Assembly: GCA_017461235.1 (NCBI GenBank)
Contig: JAFTYU010000036.1
Location: forward strand, 1-64,000
Length of the DNA stretch: 64,000 bases
Reading direction: 5' to 3'
Origin: Clostridia bacterium
GTDB lineage: Bacteria > Bacillota > Clostridia > Oscillospirales > Acutalibacteraceae
Shown here: positions 1-8,900 of the stretch, piece by piece
Layout of the letters: each line of letters opens with the position of its first letter
How positions within the stretch are numbered: the first letter of the stretch is position 1
The notes under the pieces: model-generated
Seen by the model: the letters and a program-made list of their open reading frames with translations, nothing else
The model's database searches: none
What the model was told of the DNA's origin: nothing
Translations under genes and position numbers: made by a program

Positions 1-673
1 CCGCTGTTTGCTTAATCTTATCAGCGGTATCGCAGACAAGCAGTTTGCCGTCTTTCATTATAGCAATACGGTCAGACAGAGCTTCCGCTTCTTCCATATA
101 GTGCGTTGTCAGAATAATGGTTACCTTCCCTTTCAGAGAACGTATCAAATCCCACAAATCGCTTCGGGCAAGCACATCAAGACCGAGTGTTGGTTCATCA
201 AGAAACAATATCTCCGGTTCACTGATCAGTGCCATGGCAATGCTAAGTCTTCGTTGCCATCCACCGGACAGTTTACCTGCCTTTTTCTTACTAACAGATT
301 CAAGTCCGAGCAGTTCGGTAAGCTCCGAAATTTTCACTTTTTGCTTTTCCTTTGTAAAACCGTGAACACCGCACATCAGTTCAAGATTCTCTCGAACCGA
401 AAGACCGGGTGCAACCGCAGTTTCCTGCGGAGAAACGGCTATGAGTGTTTTCACAGCGGCAGTATCTTTGCAAATGCTTTTTCCTTTAATAAAGGCATCT
501 CCGCTTGTAGGTTGTGTAAGGCAGGACAGCATTTTAATAGTAGTCGTTTTGCCAGCACCGTTTACACCAAGTAGGGAGAATAGTTCGCCCTTTTGAACCG
601 AAAGACTAAGGTTATCCACCGCAACCACATCTTTATATTTTTTCGTTAATCCTTCAATTCGGATTGCATCCAC
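1..673 (-). CDS. ABC transporter ATP-binding protein (C-terminus off the window)
   Basis: This is the ATPase of an ABC-2 type exporter of the drug or sodium efflux kind, and it would power a separate permease lying beyond the left edge. Translating the minus strand from a GTG at 673 gives about 224 residues. They include Walker A (GVNGAGKTT), a Q-loop (SPQET), the signature LSGGWQRR, Walker B (ILFLDEPTLGLD) and the H-loop (TTHYMEEAEALSDR). A GGAG ribosome site lies just upstream, inside the end of the TetR gene. The gene follows the TetR gene by 6 bases, so the two are probably co-transcribed and TetR-controlled. The signature has W where Q is usual (SGGQ), a common variant in this subfamily. 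The substrate cannot be told from the ATPase. Confidence 0.93.
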   Translation of the reverse strand, partial: MDAIRIEGLTKKYKDVVAVDNLSLSVQKGELFSLLGVNGAGKTTTIKMLSCLTQPTSGDAFIKGKSICKDTAAVKTLIAVSPQETAVAPGLSVRENLELMCGVHGFTKEKQKVKISELTELLGLESVSKKKAGKLSGGWQRRLSIAMALISEPEILFLDEPTLGLDVLARSDLWDLIRSLKGKVTIILTTHYMEEAEALSDRIAIMKDGKLLVCDTADKIKQTA

Positions 674-679
674 GCCTTA

Positions 680-1240
680 TCACTCCATTCCATATTGTTT
701 TCGGAGTCCCTGATAAGAATCCGTAAGCATACGGCTTACAAGCTCCCAATCAAGATCAAAAAAGCCTGTTGCAAACATAGTGGCAATTCCGTGAACGTAC
801 GCCCACATTTCAAGATGGAACAATTTTGCATCTACACCACTAAGTCCTGTATTATTATGGACAATCGACTCCATTTTGTCGTTTTGCTCTGTTGTTTCTG
901 GAATCAATTCGCTCGAACGGTCGCGCATATATAAGAGTTTGAATAACTCTTTTTCTTCTTTTGCAAATTGTATGTAAGCCATACCGTTTGCCTTGTAAGC
1001 AGGGAACTCTCCGCTCTCAACTTCTCGCTGCATATACTCTTGACACAATTGATCTGCCCTTTCTACCACAGCAAGACGCAGCTCGTCCATTGAAGCGAAG
1101 TTTGAGAACACCGGCTGTGTGGAACAGTTCAATGCAGAGGCAATCGTTCTTGCATTAATCGCTTGCGCTCCACTGCTTCGCACAATATCAACGGTAGCAT
1201 TGATAACATCTTCTTTTTTTACTTTAACTTTAGGCGGCAT
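680..1240 (-). CDS. TetR/AcrR family transcriptional regulator
   Basis: This 186-residue protein has a typical TetR layout. An N-terminal helix-turn-helix covers roughly residues 8-55, with INARTIASALNCSTQPVF as its core, and an all-helical ligand-binding region rich in Met, Phe and Trp follows. It is the first gene of a two-gene unit with the ABC ATPase, so it most likely represses that exporter and itself until a ligand binds. A GGAGAG ribosome site precedes the ATG, and a good promoter and operator candidate lie just upstream. The inducer is unknown. Confidence 0.92.
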   Translation of the reverse strand: MPPKVKVKKEDVINATVDIVRSSGAQAINARTIASALNCSTQPVFSNFASMDELRLAVVERADQLCQEYMQREVESGEFPAYKANGMAYIQFAKEEKELFKLLYMRDRSSELIPETTEQNDKMESIVHNNTGLSGVDAKLFHLEMWAYVHGIATMFATGFFDLDWELVSRMLTDSYQGLRKQYGME

Positions 1241-1250
1241 AACAACTCTC

Positions 1251-1311
1251 CGTAATATATCTGTCGTTATATATCGCTTGTTATTTTATCACCATCTATA
1301 CTAAATGTCAA
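1251..1311 (-). promoter_or_regulatory. Promoter and candidate operator of the tetR-ABC unit
   Basis: On the minus strand TTGACA (1311-1306) and TAAAAT (1288-1283) are separated by 17 bases. Downstream, at 1251-1275, is an imperfect palindrome with arms CGATATATAA and ATATATTACG around a short centre. That is where TetR proteins usually bind to autoregulate. The promoter is read directly from sequence; the operator role is inferred. Confidence 0.65.
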
Positions 1312-1327
1312 TGGGTTTTGCAAAAAT

Positions 1328-1357
1328 AAGGCTCTAACCAGTTAAGGTTAAAGCCTT
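1328..1357 (-). terminator. Rho-independent terminator, minus strand
   Basis: A 12-bp stem with one mismatch (aaggctctaacc / ggttaaagcctt) and a 6-base loop is followed on the minus strand by ATTTTTGC. It could stop transcripts coming from the MGMT-like gene before they enter the tetR promoter. Confidence 0.6.
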
Positions 1358-1375
1358 ATAATGAAAAATCATATA

Positions 1376-1445
1376 TTTACGACACCAATTTGTCGTAAAT
1401 ACAAAAGATTGTTTACGAGGGCATTTGTCGTAAATCTGTCGTAAA
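1376..1445. repeat. Cluster of TGTCGTAAA repeats
   Basis: The 9-mer TGTCGTAAA occurs three times in direct orientation (1391-1399, 1426-1434, 1437-1445) and once inverted (TTTACGACA, 1376-1384). The inverted copy forms a perfect palindrome with the first direct copy around CCAATT. A partial inverted copy (GTTTACGA) lies at 1411-1418. The cluster sits in a 385-base gene-free stretch and probably marks binding sites for a regulator, which is not identified here. Confidence 0.55.
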
Positions 1446-1480
1446 CCGCATTTTTAGGTGATAATCCCGATTAACAAAAA

Positions 1481-1512
1481 GCCGCAAACGCTGTCAAATA
1501 AGCGTTTGCGGC
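1481..1512. terminator. Bidirectional Rho-independent terminator
   Basis: A perfect 12-bp stem (gccgcaaacgct / agcgtttgcggc) with an 8-base loop is followed by ATATTTTT on the plus strand and TTTTTG on the minus strand. It is the main stop for the MGMT-like gene and whatever precedes it. Confidence 0.85.
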
Positions 1513-1625
1513 ATATTTTTACTCTGTTAGGGGCTTCATCGTGGGGATTATAAGTTTCTGATAATCAAGTGTTTAAAACCCAAAAGAAAGCTTAGTTTAA
1601 TTAATAAACATTGTGTCTATTACAT

Positions 1626-1943
1626 TCATATACCATACTTCTCCAAATCAACTTTATAATTCACAACAGTTATACCGTCCCGTTCTAATTTTTCTTTTTG
1701 CTTTTCTATTCCACCGAAAGCAAAGTTGGCGGATAATTGTCCCTTGGCATTTACGACCTTGTAGCACGGGTATGTATCTTCCGACGGATTATTATGTAAA
1801 ATATTACCGACCGCTCTCGCTAATTTCGGATTCCCGAGTTGCTTCGCTATGTGTCCGTAGGTAACAACCTTGCCTTTTGGAATCGTAAGTAAATATGAAT
1901 ACACTTTTTCTTTCATTTTGTCACACTGTTTTATTGGATTCAC
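1626..1943 (-). CDS. MGMT (O6-alkylguanine transferase)-like protein
   Basis: This small protein of about 105 residues matches the C-terminal, DNA-repair half of the Ada/Ogt family. That family binds DNA through a helix-turn-helix and flips out O6-alkylguanine. The region IPKGKVVTYGHIAKQLG is the helix-turn-helix, and RAVGNILHNNP is the conserved asparagine-hinge stretch. The active-site segment reads PCYKVVNAKG, so the acceptor cysteine (Cys60) is kept, unlike the alkyltransferase-like proteins that have Trp there. The usual His-Arg after it is Tyr-Lys, as in several short Firmicute homologues. The GTG start has a weak ribosome site; the ATG at codon 10 is an equally good start. Confidence 0.88.
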   Translation of the reverse strand: MNPIKQCDKMKEKVYSYLLTIPKGKVVTYGHIAKQLGNPKLARAVGNILHNNPSEDTYPCYKVVNAKGQLSANFAFGGIEKQKEKLERDGITVVNYKVDLEKYGI

Positions 1944-1977
1944 TTTCTTATCATTATCCTATTAAGCTCATAAACCG

Positions 1978-3360
1978 TTAATCCAATTCAAACTTCACGG
2001 CAACTGCCTGACCGGGTTCGAGACTTAACTGAATTCTCTTATCCTTGACAGTAACATTTGCAATATATTCGTTTCCGTCTGCGTTGATGTTATATACTTT
2101 TGCATTTTTGAGCTCTGCATCAGGTATATTCCACTCACCTTTTCTGCCGTTTTCGGAATAGGCAATGAAAATTTTATTATCTTCAGTTAAAGGAAGAATT
2201 ACATCATTTCCCTTTTTGAGAACTATCCCGTTTTTGGTTATTGTTTTTGTTTTTCCCGTACTTTCAACACCATCTGAAAAACTTACAATATAATTCCCTT
2301 CATCTTCCGTATAATTCAATCTTTTATAGCGATTGAGATATGTGTACGGAATATGATGTGTGCAGAATTCCTTGATAAACAAAGGAACCCAAATATCTTT
2401 TTTAATCCCGTTGTTCATCCAGATATCTTCACCGTGCATTGTTCCGTAGAAAACCGTTTTCAAAACAGCGTCGTTAAGATAACCGCTGAATTCCGAAGGT
2501 TGAATTCTCATGCAATCGTCAATTGTCATATTTGACATCCACCATACCGCAGGAATTCTGCCAAGTGTATGTATTGGTGCATCTTTCCAATCACCAACAG
2601 GTAAATCTATTTCATAGAGCCCATAATATTTTCTGACAGGGTGACGATCCGCATCTGCACGCAACGCAAGCTCACGATATGTATATTCGCTTGTAACGTC
2701 AATGCCAAGGCTTTGAACATAATCAAGCATCTTGTTCCTTGCCGCATTCTGGTCTTCAACATCTGTTCTCGGAAAAAAGTTTTCTGCAATGCAGAAATTA
2801 TCAAGATGCACTGTTCCTGCTTCCTTTACGGGAACTGCTTCACAGAAATCATCAAATATTTTCTTGAAAAGCCCACTCTCCCAATATTGCTTATATGATG
2901 TTTTGTAGGCATCTCTGCCGTTAAAAACTTCTATAACCGCAGGAGTACCGTCAGCATTTCTGAGAACTGCACCTGCATCAACAAACTTTTTGTGAGTTGG
3001 GCTCGACTTGTACGCATCAGCAACGTTACCGTGATAGCTTATGACGGTATTGTATTTTTTAGAATTCTCAACGAGCCATAACAGGCTGTCTTTAGCGGTT
3101 TCATCGCACTCTCTTTTAAGATACGGGTTTATTACATTCATCTCAGGATACACGTCATCGTGACCTAAACCCTGCCATCCCACAAGATAGATAATCTTCT
3201 TTATGCCTTGTGTAATATTATCAATACCCTTAATAATCTCAAACGCCTGTTCAAAATTTATGAGAACTTCTGATTTGTTGTCAGGATAATCAGGCTTTGC
3301 AAGGAACATTTTCATCCACAGAGTTTTTGAATAATCATAATTGAATTTTGCCTTATCCAT
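1978..3360 (-). CDS. Putative glycoside hydrolase (GH101-like TIM barrel)
   Basis: This is probably a cytoplasmic glycosidase: about 460 residues, no signal peptide, and an apparent (beta/alpha)8-type region followed by a C-terminal beta domain from about residue 360. The segment YLVGWQGLGHDDVYPE near residue 60 and the acidic strand end GTVHLDNFCIAENF recall GH101/GH129-type enzymes acting on N-acetylgalactosamine-linked glycans, but I cannot assign the family with confidence. The start is placed at the ATG at 3360 because AAGGAG lies 9 bases before it; the longer frame to 3393 has no ribosome site. It is the last gene of the operon that starts at 8864. Its terminator was not clear. Confidence 0.55.
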   Translation of the reverse strand: MDKAKFNYDYSKTLWMKMFLAKPDYPDNKSEVLINFEQAFEIIKGIDNITQGIKKIIYLVGWQGLGHDDVYPEMNVINPYLKRECDETAKDSLLWLVENSKKYNTVISYHGNVADAYKSSPTHKKFVDAGAVLRNADGTPAVIEVFNGRDAYKTSYKQYWESGLFKKIFDDFCEAVPVKEAGTVHLDNFCIAENFFPRTDVEDQNAARNKMLDYVQSLGIDVTSEYTYRELALRADADRHPVRKYYGLYEIDLPVGDWKDAPIHTLGRIPAVWWMSNMTIDDCMRIQPSEFSGYLNDAVLKTVFYGTMHGEDIWMNNGIKKDIWVPLFIKEFCTHHIPYTYLNRYKRLNYTEDEGNYIVSFSDGVESTGKTKTITKNGIVLKKGNDVILPLTEDNKIFIAYSENGRKGEWNIPDAELKNAKVYNINADGNEYIANVTVKDKRIQLSLEPGQAVAVKFELD

Positions 3361-3399
3361 AAACGTTTTCTCCTTAAATGAGTCGAGATTCACAATAAA

Positions 3400-4386
3400 T
3401 TATTCCCACGCCTTATTCATAACCACAAAAGTCATTCTTTCCTGAATGCTTGGACCACCGTGACCTGTACCGATTCCACCGTGGTCAGAAGTAACGATAA
3501 TAAGCCAATCTTCCGTATTATAAGTCTCTCTGGCTTCAATAGCTTTAATTACTTCATAACCGTAATTATCTTCAGTTTTGAATCCGTCTTTATAGACCGG
3601 ATTGTTGAAAGAAAAGCCGAAATCGTGACCGGCAGAATCAGTGTTTTCATAAATAATAAACACGAAATCTGCACAATCTGCGCTTGTAACCTCTTCAATT
3701 GCTCCTGTATGAATATCTGTTTTATTTTTACGAAGGTTAAAATCAATATCAATGTTATTTTCTTCACAGTATGCTTTTTCATCTTTGTATGTTGAGTCAC
3801 TGTTTGTAAAGTGACCCTTCCACTTTGTGATGAATGCAGCGTTATCAATAACATTTTCTTCAATAAGCGTTGTCATAAGCATTTTGGGTTCAACAGTTTT
3901 TGTTATACCATTACCTGTTATGCCGTGTGCATCAGACCAAACGCCCGTGAGCATTGAACACCAGCCCGGCGCAGTTGAGGTTGCCTGAGTATTTTCTGCG
4001 GGATAATTTACACCGCCGCAATAGGTAAGGTTGATTGAAGCACCGTTATCAAGAAGATAGTTTATTGCACCGTCGTCCTGCTTTTCTGCAAGAATATCTG
4101 CACGGCAACCGTCATAACCGATGATTGCAACTTTCTTTTCACTTTTCCCTTCGGGTAATTCAGATTTAAAATGCTCGTTAATAATATTGTAAATATCCGT
4201 CGACGGATATGCTGTCTCAATTGTGTTTTCGTAGCCAACCAAAGCAACATTCTGTCTGTATAATTCTTCTGTATCATTTTCGTCTTTGTGATATCTTGTG
4301 AAATACAATGCCAAGGAACCTGCAATTATTCCGAGAATGACTATCACAGAAACAACTGAGAGTATAATTTTTTTCTTGTTTTTCAT
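3400..4386 (-). CDS. Membrane-anchored type I phosphodiesterase/nucleotide pyrophosphatase
   Basis: This alkaline-phosphatase-superfamily hydrolase of the NPP/PglZ kind cleaves phosphodiester or phosphonate-type bonds. Residues 5-28 form one membrane helix (IILSVVSVIVILGIIAG), so the enzyme domain should face outside. Metal-site motifs are in the expected order: GYDGCRAD, the nucleophile region ATSTAPGW, ENTDSAGHDFG, and SDHGGIGTGHGG near the C-terminus. A GGAGG site precedes the ATG. Together with the metallophosphoesterase upstream it makes two phosphoesterases in one sugar operon, which suggests a phosphorylated or phosphodiester-linked glycan. The exact substrate is unknown. Confidence 0.82.
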   Translation of the reverse strand: MKNKKKIILSVVSVIVILGIIAGSLALYFTRYHKDENDTEELYRQNVALVGYENTIETAYPSTDIYNIINEHFKSELPEGKSEKKVAIIGYDGCRADILAEKQDDGAINYLLDNGASINLTYCGGVNYPAENTQATSTAPGWCSMLTGVWSDAHGITGNGITKTVEPKMLMTTLIEENVIDNAAFITKWKGHFTNSDSTYKDEKAYCEENNIDIDFNLRKNKTDIHTGAIEEVTSADCADFVFIIYENTDSAGHDFGFSFNNPVYKDGFKTEDNYGYEVIKAIEARETYNTEDWLIIVTSDHGGIGTGHGGPSIQERMTFVVMNKAWE

Positions 4387-4413
4387 TTTAATACCTCCAA
4401 TAAGAGTAAATCA

Positions 4414-5346
4414 TTATCCTGAAATAACTTCTTTATCAATTTTCCCGATAAAAATGTTATCTTCTGCCTTTAAAGCATTAGCATCGGGATTTTCAAGAAT
4501 AATGCCGTAGCTCGGGGAATCTGTTTCTTCAGGAGAAATAAAGGCATTGTTTCTTACCTTCAAATCGTAAACCATCGGTCTGAAGAAAATATAGCCTCTG
4601 CTTTTACCGATTCTGCCTGACGGACCATCAAAAATATTATTTTCAATAAGAATGTTATGGTGGTCAATATCCCCATGGTGACCAACACCGGGAAATCCGT
4701 CACATTTGAAAATATTATTTCTTATTACTATATTACGGCAAGCTGTGTCATCACTCTTAAAATCAATAAGAGTACCGTCACAATTATAAATAGGACCATA
4801 TGAACCATGTCGCGACATATCAAGCTGAATCTGCTCATTAAAGAGTATATCGCTTTTTACCGTGTATGACGGACCGTCAAAAACACAGTTTTGAACAGTA
4901 GTATTCTCTGTGCCGTTTATTTCGATAAAATGCCATTGAGCACAATGACGGAATCGGCAATTTTCAATAGTAATATTGCTGCAATGAACAGTATTCACAA
5001 GGGTACAAAGCTCCGTTAAATTTTCATTGCCGTCAAATGTACCACCCGAAATCACAACATCGTGAGTACCTGTGTATTCGCCCCATTGGGGCTCGGAATA
5101 TGAAGCCAGCAGATACCTTGTCAACGGCTCACTTTTATCACTTCGCAGAATAATTGCATTGTCAGAAAATTTCAGATGCTGATATGAATAGAAAATAAGG
5201 GCACCTGAAACAAGATATGTACCATCGGGAAAATATACAGTGCCACCGGTTTTCAGTTCATCAATGCAAGCCTGCAAGGCTTTTGTGTCATCGTGGATAC
5301 CGTCACCGAAAATCTCTTTGTTCTGCTTAACATTAATAAATTTCAT
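4414..5346 (-). CDS. Right-handed beta-helix protein (pectate-lyase superfamily)
   Basis: The N-terminus has the hallmark of the Pectate_lyase_3 family, GDGIHDDTKALQACID, followed by TVYFPDGTYLVSG. The rest is a repetitive beta-helix with parallel-helix rungs (for example NITIENCRFRHC and NIVIRNNIFKC). Such proteins are polysaccharide lyases or GH28-like hydrolases on pectic or other acidic glycans. It has 310 residues and no signal peptide, so it would act on imported oligosaccharides, or it could be an epimerase- or lyase-like intracellular enzyme. It sits mid-operon. Confidence 0.8.
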   Translation of the reverse strand: MKFINVKQNKEIFGDGIHDDTKALQACIDELKTGGTVYFPDGTYLVSGALIFYSYQHLKFSDNAIILRSDKSEPLTRYLLASYSEPQWGEYTGTHDVVISGGTFDGNENLTELCTLVNTVHCSNITIENCRFRHCAQWHFIEINGTENTTVQNCVFDGPSYTVKSDILFNEQIQLDMSRHGSYGPIYNCDGTLIDFKSDDTACRNIVIRNNIFKCDGFPGVGHHGDIDHHNILIENNIFDGPSGRIGKSRGYIFFRPMVYDLKVRNNAFISPEETDSPSYGIILENPDANALKAEDNIFIGKIDKEVISG

Positions 5347-5361
5347 ATCTATTCGCTCTTT

Positions 5362-6183
5362 TCATACAACGGTTATTACTCTTGCGTTACCTTTATCTCC
5401 GCGATTGGTTACGTACTGCATTGCACCGCTTGGTAATTCGGATTCAAAATCAAAGTGAAGATGTCCCGTAAGCACCGCCTTAATCCGCGGCTCATTGACC
5501 ACATACTCATAAAACTTTTTTGTAGAAGCATAAGGCTCTGCTATATCACCTACAACTTCAGGGTGAGCCACGGTATCGGAGCCAAGAACACATATTTCAC
5601 CATTCCAAAAATCGTAGCTCTTTTTGTAAAGCTCTTTTTCATATAATGGTGCGTGCATAAAGAGAATTACGGGATACCCTTTTTCCACTTCTTTTTTCAG
5701 TCGTATAAGTTGGCTTTCTTCAACCTGATGGTATGCATCATCAATTCCAACAAAGTTAACACCACCAACTATACGGGAGTTAAAAAACATATTGACACCT
5801 AAACCGCCACTCATTTCCTGAAGGCTGTTCATACGGTAAATCATATCTTCCGTTTTACCGTCATATTTTGCATACTCGTGATTACCGGCTACAAAAATCA
5901 GTTTTTCGTTTTTGAGAAACTCACGAGCAAATTCAAGACAGGGCTTTGAAATGTAGTCAATCAAATCTCCTGTATGCACGATTATATCACAGTTTTCTTC
6001 TCCGTATTTCATTTCATCTTTAAGAGACTGAACGCTTAATTCTTCATTGCGTTTTTTGCCCTGTCTTATCATAGCTTCGCTATCATTTTCGCAATAAAAC
6101 GGCAGATGCGAATCTGTTATATGCAGAATTTTCAACGGCTTTTCAAGACCGATTTCAATAGTATTTTTCTTAAGAGTCAACAT
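5362..6183 (-). CDS. Cytoplasmic calcineurin-like metallophosphoesterase
   Basis: All five metal-binding blocks of the superfamily are present in this 273-residue protein: ITDSHLPF, HTGDLIDY, AGNHEY, LFMHAPLY and TGHLHFD. It should use two metal ions to hydrolyse a phosphomonoester or phosphodiester. There is no signal peptide. A good ribosome site (TAAGGAG) precedes the ATG. It lies between the transporter and the beta-helix protein in the same operon, so a sugar-phosphate or lipid-linked sugar intermediate is a likely substrate (inference). Confidence 0.88.
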   Translation of the reverse strand: MLTLKKNTIEIGLEKPLKILHITDSHLPFYCENDSEAMIRQGKKRNEELSVQSLKDEMKYGEENCDIIVHTGDLIDYISKPCLEFAREFLKNEKLIFVAGNHEYAKYDGKTEDMIYRMNSLQEMSGGLGVNMFFNSRIVGGVNFVGIDDAYHQVEESQLIRLKKEVEKGYPVILFMHAPLYEKELYKKSYDFWNGEICVLGSDTVAHPEVVGDIAEPYASTKKFYEYVVNEPRIKAVLTGHLHFDFESELPSGAMQYVTNRGDKGNARVITVV

Positions 6184-6192
6184 ATTTTCTCC

Positions 6193-7941
6193 TTAGAGTG
6201 AAGTAGTTGTCTGTTCAACAGCTTCTGCTGCTTTGTTTCCTTCTTCTGCTCTTTGTTTGAGAACTCCCATAATGTGAGCGTGCTTTTCGTCCGTGAAATC
6301 CCACATAAACAGGTACGGAAGTGTCATCAGCACATAACCCACAAGGTCAAAGCCGAGACCGATAAGCATACACTGAACTCTTACATCGCCCATATAAAGT
6401 ACATCCCAGTCAGAGGTGAATCCCACACGGTAGAACATAAGCGGAACGATAAGTGAAACAATGGTTGTAATCGGTGTTGTGAACCAGCTGATGATTTTCT
6501 GGTATTCTTCAAGTCTTTCGCCTGAAATATACATCTGATAATCCGTAACTCTGATTTTAGTGTCATCCTGTGCAATACCGACAGCAGATTCAAGTGTATT
6601 ACAAACAAGCATTGCAATATAAATAGCAAGACCGCAAAGTAAATGCGAATTACCGAGAAACAGAATTGCCAGAATATATACGCCGTTTCTCATAGCAAGG
6701 ACAACATACTTGAAAACTATCATCTGTTTATACTGAAAGCGTTTTCTTATCCACGGAGCAAGAAACTGGCCCGGATTACCTGACATTTTATAAATAATTT
6801 CTGCTATAGAAAAGATAAGACCCGTTTCACGCCATGTATAAATGAGAAGGATTCTTTTCATATCAAGCATACCGTTGCCGAGAGAATCCAGCAGGGTTGC
6901 AATCTGGGTAATCCAAAGATATTTGTTTTTGAATATGCCGGAAACACAATGCCAGAATGAAAGATATTCTCTGTTTTCAACGGGTGGCATGGGAATTCTT
7001 TCCTTGATATTGCGAAGGCCTATGAACATAACGCCTGACGAAACTATAAAGAATACAGGGAGAAGATATTTGAATGTGCCGATATCCTTAATGCCGTCAA
7101 TAAACATTACACCTGCAATTGTGGGAAGAATAACGTTTACTATATTTTGAACAAAGTGACTGATTTTAACAGGGAATGAACGCACATACAATCGTTCTTG
7201 CGGATTGGGACTGATGTTATCTGCAACAGACTGTGTAAAGCCAACATAATTGAATATTGTGTAAAGCTGAAACAGAAGATAAAGAGTCCATACTCTGTCT
7301 GTAAGTTGAAGCTTATAGAGAGGCAATTCGCATATAAGAACAACCACTATAATACATTGGATAACATTTGCATAGGCAAAGATTTTGTATCTGCCGAGCT
7401 TTTTGAGCAGTTTCTTTCTTATAAGAATATTTCTGAATCCGCTCCAACCGTTTGCAAGAAAATGTGCGCCGAATATTTTGAAAATGTTGAAGCTGTTTAT
7501 ACCTTTCCATCGTGTATCAAGGATATTTGCAATACCGTCCGGAAGAATGAAGGAGAAATCAAATATGAGCATCAGCAAGCCTAACACGGCAAAGCTCAAA
7601 TATACTGCATTGTATTTTTGCTCAATTTTTTTCGGAAGGAAGCCTAAGTTCGCATCAACACCCATTGCAAGAAGATTCCAGAAATATGTTGATGCAATGA
7701 AAAATACGTTTATCGCGCTAAATGTAAGAAGAGGTATTTCGTAATAATGCGCAATAAGATAACAACCCGTACCAAAGGTAAGGAAACTCTGCAGATATTT
7801 TAAGGTGTAGTCGCCACCAACAGCGGCAAAAATTGAAAAATATTCTTTATACGGAACATGCTTTCCTTCGGCAGGAGTGTTCCAATATTTTTTCATTTCC
7901 TTAAAAATATTACCTTTTTTCTCAGATCTCTTTTTTGCCAT
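6193..7941 (-). CDS. MFS/GPH-like multi-pass transporter
   Basis: This 582-residue membrane protein has about 12 hydrophobic segments, a long N-terminal cytoplasmic stretch (residues 1-35) and a polar C-terminal tail. Spacing of the helices and the loop KNKYLWITQ resemble the glycoside-pentoside-hexuronide and major facilitator transporters of gut Clostridia. Its start codon overlaps the stop codon of the LRR gene (TAATG), which indicates translational coupling. It is the only transporter of this operon, so it probably imports the glycan that the downstream enzymes cut. Confidence 0.75.
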   Translation of the reverse strand: MAKKRSEKKGNIFKEMKKYWNTPAEGKHVPYKEYFSIFAAVGGDYTLKYLQSFLTFGTGCYLIAHYYEIPLLTFSAINVFFIASTYFWNLLAMGVDANLGFLPKKIEQKYNAVYLSFAVLGLLMLIFDFSFILPDGIANILDTRWKGINSFNIFKIFGAHFLANGWSGFRNILIRKKLLKKLGRYKIFAYANVIQCIIVVVLICELPLYKLQLTDRVWTLYLLFQLYTIFNYVGFTQSVADNISPNPQERLYVRSFPVKISHFVQNIVNVILPTIAGVMFIDGIKDIGTFKYLLPVFFIVSSGVMFIGLRNIKERIPMPPVENREYLSFWHCVSGIFKNKYLWITQIATLLDSLGNGMLDMKRILLIYTWRETGLIFSIAEIIYKMSGNPGQFLAPWIRKRFQYKQMIVFKYVVLAMRNGVYILAILFLGNSHLLCGLAIYIAMLVCNTLESAVGIAQDDTKIRVTDYQMYISGERLEEYQKIISWFTTPITTIVSLIVPLMFYRVGFTSDWDVLYMGDVRVQCMLIGLGFDLVGYVLMTLPYLFMWDFTDEKHAHIMGVLKQRAEEGNKAAEAVEQTTTSL

Positions 7942-8864
7942 TATTTTTCATCTCCTTCCGCCAAAAGCTCGTTTATTCTTATATCTGCCTCTTCGCGTGT
8001 CTTGCCGTATTGTTCTTCGGGTGCAACATTAACAACGGCTTTTTTTATGTTTTTAGGAAGCCAGCTGTCACCGAAGGTTATACTCTCGTCCCCTTCTGCA
8101 CCCATATAAAATTCTTTAAGATTCGAGCAAGAATAGAATGCGAAGCTATCAATTTCTTTAACAGATTCGGGTATGAATATAACAGGCTTCATACTATGAC
8201 AATAGCTGAATGCATCAGAGCCTATTTTCTCAAGTCCGTCAGGAAGAGTAACGAGTGATATGTTTTCGCATTTAAAGAATGCCAAATCACCTATTTCCTT
8301 TAATGTTTCAGGCAAATCGATTTTTGTTAAGGTTGTGTTTTTATAAAAAGCACAAGAGCCTACTCTTTCAACACCTTTCGGAATAGTATAGACAGTCGCC
8401 TCTTTCATAAGAGGATAAGCTACTAAAGTTTTCATATCTTTAGTGTAAAGCACACCGTCAACAGAGGTATAATATTTATTTGCTTCATCGACCTGTATTG
8501 CCCTTAACTCCTTACAATAGAAAAATGATGTTTCATCTATGTATTTAACATCCTTGCCTATGTGAATAACTTCAACATATTCATCGGTATTCATAGTGAA
8601 GCTGCCAACTGCAGAAACAGGCTTTGCTTTATCGGGGTTATTGCCGTCTTCATCACGGACATAATCGACGAAAACTTCTTTCGTGCTATTATTACCGTTA
8701 AAGCCGAACAGAACCCATCCCTCGTTACCGGGAATATCGGCAATTTCAGTCCGGTATTCATATTCAAAGGGTGCTCGTGCCATTGAAAAAAATGAAATGG
8801 TAACGGAAGCAGCAATGAACAACACAAGAACAATGATAAATGTGGCTTTTTGCCAGGTTTTCAA
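7941..8864 (-). CDS. Membrane-anchored BspA-type leucine-rich repeat protein
   Basis: One N-terminal membrane helix (TFIIVLVLFIAASVTISF) is followed by about six LRR_5/BspA repeats of about 23 residues, with the recurring pattern lxxIgdxAFxxCxxL (for example IGDLAFFKCENI, IGSDAFSYCHSM, IDSFAFYSCSNL). These repeats usually bind proteins or surface glycans. The start is put at a TTG (8864) because AAGGAG lies 9 bases upstream; the alternative TTG at 8873 abuts that site. It is the first gene of the operon and could be a surface glycan-binding partner of the transporter. Confidence 0.82.
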   Translation of the reverse strand: MKTWQKATFIIVLVLFIAASVTISFFSMARAPFEYEYRTEIADIPGNEGWVLFGFNGNNSTKEVFVDYVRDEDGNNPDKAKPVSAVGSFTMNTDEYVEVIHIGKDVKYIDETSFFYCKELRAIQVDEANKYYTSVDGVLYTKDMKTLVAYPLMKEATVYTIPKGVERVGSCAFYKNTTLTKIDLPETLKEIGDLAFFKCENISLVTLPDGLEKIGSDAFSYCHSMKPVIFIPESVKEIDSFAFYSCSNLKEFYMGAEGDESITFGDSWLPKNIKKAVVNVAPEEQYGKTREEADIRINELLAEGDEK

Positions 8865-8900
8865 TACAATCAACTCCTTGTTTAATTGACAACACTATCG

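Noticed and set aside
8..574. Plus-strand frame of 188 codons
   Set aside because: It is the shadow of the ABC ATPase, whose minus-strand motifs are unmistakable.
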